Assembly: GCF_037190085.1 (NCBI RefSeq)
Contig: NZ_JBBCJO010000006.1
Location: 62,001 to 126,000, forward strand
Origin: Gemmatimonas aurantiaca
GTDB lineage: Bacteria > Gemmatimonadota > Gemmatimonadetes > Gemmatimonadales > Gemmatimonadaceae
Length of the DNA stretch: 64,000 nucleotides
Direction: 5' to 3'
Every line of letters begins with the position of its first letter. The stretch's first letter is position 1. Made by a program: the position numbers and the translations under genes. This document shows positions 61,999 to 64,000 of the stretch, one piece after another. The notes under the pieces were generated by a model. The model was given only the letters and a program-made list of their open reading frames with translations. It was not told the DNA's origin and did no database searches.

Positions 61999-62091
61999 CC
62001 ATAACGCCCCAGCTCAGCTGCAAGGGAGTCGGACAATGGTGCGGGCAGCGCACCTCCGAAATGCCCCTGTCAGCTGCAGTGTTCGTTAGAG
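61999..62091 (+). other. attC integron recombination site
   Basis: Inverse core CCATAAC (61999-62005), arm CCAGCTCAGCTGCAAGG, right arm CCTGTCAGCTGCAGTG, core GTTAGAG (62085-62091). Arms complementary with a bulge; 93 bases. One of the best sites in the window. Confidence 0.8.
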
Positions 62092-62118
62092 AGCGGCGAG
62101 CGGATACTCGAGGTACGA

Positions 62119-62979
62119 TCAGCGGCTTATCGGAAGCGAGTGCCACTTCGCATCGCGGTCGACGCCCCTGTTTGCTGCACTTGCGGGGAGGCCTGGACAC
62201 GGTGCTTCTACAGAATCCAAAGGCACCGTAAGCGAAGCGCGGGCGACAGAAGTAGAGCGCAGGTCGCGAATGCGATGAATGCCGGTTACAGGGCTCACGG
62301 TAGTTACCCGAATCGTTTGGGCGCTCAAGCGCGACACACCGCCTGGAATCTCAGCGAGAGCTTGCGCAGGGCCAAACCAACGAGCAACGATCAGCTCGGC
62401 GACTGGGACATCGGCGATCGTCGTGCGACCGCGCGCGAGCTCCTCGACGCTACATCCACCCGCGGCACACACCGTGTCCGTCGCAACCTCGACGTGCCAG
62501 TAGATGCGGTGTTCGGCATGGTCTGTGGTTGTCACCGAATCCGCAGAAACAGTGTCTACGCGCGTCTGTGCGAACGGGAAGAACGCTGGCCAGCCGTCCC
62601 GCCGCCCTGCGTAGTTGAACGCAGCGTCGGCGATCTGCAGTATCGAAAACTGCCTGGCCGCTGAGCGGACCAAGACGAAACCGGTACTATCGAAAAGGTA
62701 GTAATCACCAGCCACGGCCGGTGACGGTCCGACCGTTACATCTCCGACCCTGATCACAGGCCGTGGGGACCGCGTGAGAATATCGATGCGCCCGCGCGTT
62801 CCGGCCCACGTGACTCGCATACCCAGCGGCCTCACTGGACCAGGGCCTCCAGGCGTCACGTCCGGGGTCGTATCGACGACGAAGGCGATCCCCCGGAGGT
62901 CGGAGACCTGAGCGCGGGCATCGCGCGCGAGCGAGAAAAATACGCCAATGCCACCGAGGACAATCGATACACGTCGCAT
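62119..62979 (-). CDS. Secreted hypothetical protein (cassette gene)
   Basis: 286 residues. Signal peptide (VSIVLGGIGVFFSLARDARAQ). The mature part has GMRVTWAGTRGRIDILTRSPRP, GDYYLFDSTGFVLVRSAARQF and HRIYWHVEVATDTVCAAGGCSVEELARG, beta-rich with a close Cys pair. No family known. It is on the minus strand between the attC sites at 61999 and 63008. Confidence 0.68.
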   Translation of the reverse strand: MRRVSIVLGGIGVFFSLARDARAQVSDLRGIAFVVDTTPDVTPGGPGPVRPLGMRVTWAGTRGRIDILTRSPRPVIRVGDVTVGPSPAVAGDYYLFDSTGFVLVRSAARQFSILQIADAAFNYAGRRDGWPAFFPFAQTRVDTVSADSVTTTDHAEHRIYWHVEVATDTVCAAGGCSVEELARGRTTIADVPVAELIVARWFGPAQALAEIPGGVSRLSAQTIRVTTVSPVTGIHRIRDLRSTSVARASLTVPLDSVEAPCPGLPASAANRGVDRDAKWHSLPISR

Positions 62980-63007
62980 GGTCGCTCCGAAATGAATGCC
63001 TGTCGCT

Positions 63008-63142
63008 CTCTAACGTGGGCTTCTGCTGCAAGTGCTCCCATAAGATGCGGTTGTGGGGCCACTGCAGTCGTTCCACAAAGTGGAGTAGTGGCCCCACAAC
63101 CGCTACCGCCTCCGCGCTTGTCGGCAGCAAGCGTCGCTATAC
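63008..63142 (+). other. attC integron recombination site with long perfect stem
   Basis: Inverse core CTCTAAC (63008-63014), arm GTGGGCTTCTGCTGCAAGTGC, right arm GCGCTTGTCGGCAGCAAGC, core GCTATAC (63136-63142, one mismatch). The inner stem is exact for 17 bases (63047-63063 with 63087-63103). 135 bases. Last site visible. Confidence 0.75.
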
Positions 63143-63358
63143 GGCTCGGGAAGAACTTTATGGCGCTCGAACGACGGTTCGTCCCATCGATCGGATGTGC
63201 CCGGTGAACCTGCAAACCCTTTACGGGGTTCAGACCGTCGAAGCACACAGGGTACCGCTGCCCAGAAATTTCCCGTCGTGCCTTCGGCGAATCGCGGTAG
63301 CGGCTTCGTCGCTTCAGCTGCCAGCCTCCGTGAGAGTCGATTCAATAGGAGCGAACCG
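63143..63358. other. Gene-free stretch before the amidohydrolase
   Basis: No coding or repeat signal recognised. AGGAGCG at its end serves as ribosome site for the next gene. Confidence 0.4.
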
Positions 63359-64000
63359 TTGAGAACCGCTACGATAGCGCTTGCTGCACTCTCTGCCGCC
63401 TACGCGGCTTATGGAACGGGCGCCGCGAGTACCGACCGCATCGCCTTCATCAACGCGCGAGTCCTCGACGACTCGACTTTCGTCGCGCGCGCGCTTGTCG
63501 TCGAAGGCGGGCGTTTCGTGGACGCCGATCCGGCGACGGCAAGCCGCACCGTGGACCTGTCCGGTGCCTTCCTCGTGCCGCCGTTCTGCGAGGCGCACAA
63601 CCACAACTTGGGCAGTGCCGACGGGAACCAAGAAGCAATCGATCGATACCTCCGCGAAGGCATCTTCTATGTCGGGGTGCTATCCAACCTGCCGGCGCTG
63701 ACGGATCCGATTCGTCAGACCTACAACAACGCCCGCAGCGTCGACGCGATTTTCTTGAACGGCGGCCTGACGGCCACGGGCGGGCATCCCATCCGTCTTC
63801 GCGAGTCCCTGCTTGAACGAGGGCTGTACCCGGGCTTCACGCGTGAGTCGCTGGCGGATCACTCGTACTTCGTCGTCGACTCGCTCGCGGACTTGAATCG
63901 GAAGTGGCCGCAAATCGTCGGCTTCCGGCCAGACGGCATCAAGGTCTTCCTGCTGTGGTCCGAGGACTTTCCGCGACGTCAGCGCGACACGACCTACTTC
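63359..64000 (+). CDS. Amidohydrolase family protein (partial at window end)
   Basis: First 214 residues of a larger enzyme, from a TTG with AGGAGCG 5 bases upstream. Signal-like N-terminus (TIALAALSAAYAAYGTGAAS). The amidohydrolase pattern is clear: IAFINARVLDDSTFVARALVVEGGRF, VDLSGAFLVPPFCEAHNHNLG, with the HxH metal motif (HNH). Continues past the window edge. Reaction unknown. First gene to the right of the last attC site. Confidence 0.82.
   Translation, partial: MRTATIALAALSAAYAAYGTGAASTDRIAFINARVLDDSTFVARALVVEGGRFVDADPATASRTVDLSGAFLVPPFCEAHNHNLGSADGNQEAIDRYLREGIFYVGVLSNLPALTDPIRQTYNNARSVDAIFLNGGLTATGGHPIRLRESLLERGLYPGFTRESLADHSYFVVDSLADLNRKWPQIVGFRPDGIKVFLLWSEDFPRRQRDTTYF

Noticed and set aside
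40703..63142. A CRISPR array or tRNA genes in the accessory region
   Set aside because: The repeated elements are not regularly spaced and their arms vary; no cloverleaf or direct-repeat array was seen.

Overview
Organism and character. High-GC DNA with dense, mostly single-gene transcription units on both strands. Secreted six-bladed beta-propeller proteins with GAGPGEF-type repeats, three S41 peptidases, many VOC and GNAT paralogues and a carboxypeptidase-regulatory/plug-type envelope protein all suggest a Gemmatimonadota chromosome. This is inferred from gene style; no rRNA or other marker gene is present.

Layout. (1) 1-27.5 kb is a relatively ordinary stretch. It holds the end of katG, hydrolases, a B3-type metallo-beta-lactamase with Glu in place of the first zinc His, exonuclease III, ferritin, a rifamycin phosphotransferase with a RAE-like element upstream, a TetR/S41 divergent pair, small redox and VOC enzymes, a YdeP-type molybdopterin oxidoreductase, DinB and AlkD. 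Several genes are frameshifted, two of them exactly at short tandem repeats. (2) 27.5-40.6 kb is accessory-looking: VOC, GNAT, ankyrin, DHFR-like and ArsR/AHSA1 genes, a second and third S41 peptidase, and gene fragments. (3) 40.6-63.1 kb carries several integron attC-like sites (inverse core, internal stem, core). Most cassette genes lie on the minus strand, and some stop codons sit inside the core site. No integron integrase is visible.

Within region 3 are two larger imports. 40.7-46.9 kb is a co-oriented block (GntR regulator, ABC ATPase, ABC permease-like protein, S9 peptidase, defective signal peptidase) that resembles Xanthomonadaceae loci. 52.2-59.4 kb is a class I lanthipeptide cluster: a minus-strand run of a Thr/Cys-rich precursor, separate SpaB_C-type protein, LanC and LanB; a convergent plus-strand S8 protease; and a plus-strand LanT-like exporter that is truncated. 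The lanthipeptide block looks less GC-rich than its flanks. An IS91-family transposase remnant, a ParE/RelE-type toxin-antitoxin pair and secreted hypothetical proteins fill the other cassettes. The window ends inside an amidohydrolase gene.

How the genes work together. The clearest functional unit is the lanthipeptide cluster: precursor, split dehydratase, cyclase and protease, with export damaged or supplied from elsewhere. Autoregulated pairs with visible operators are ArsR/AHSA1 (29.5 kb), the TetR gene (13.5 kb) and the YtrA-type GntR/ABC unit (46.8 kb). No tRNA, rRNA or CRISPR array was found.
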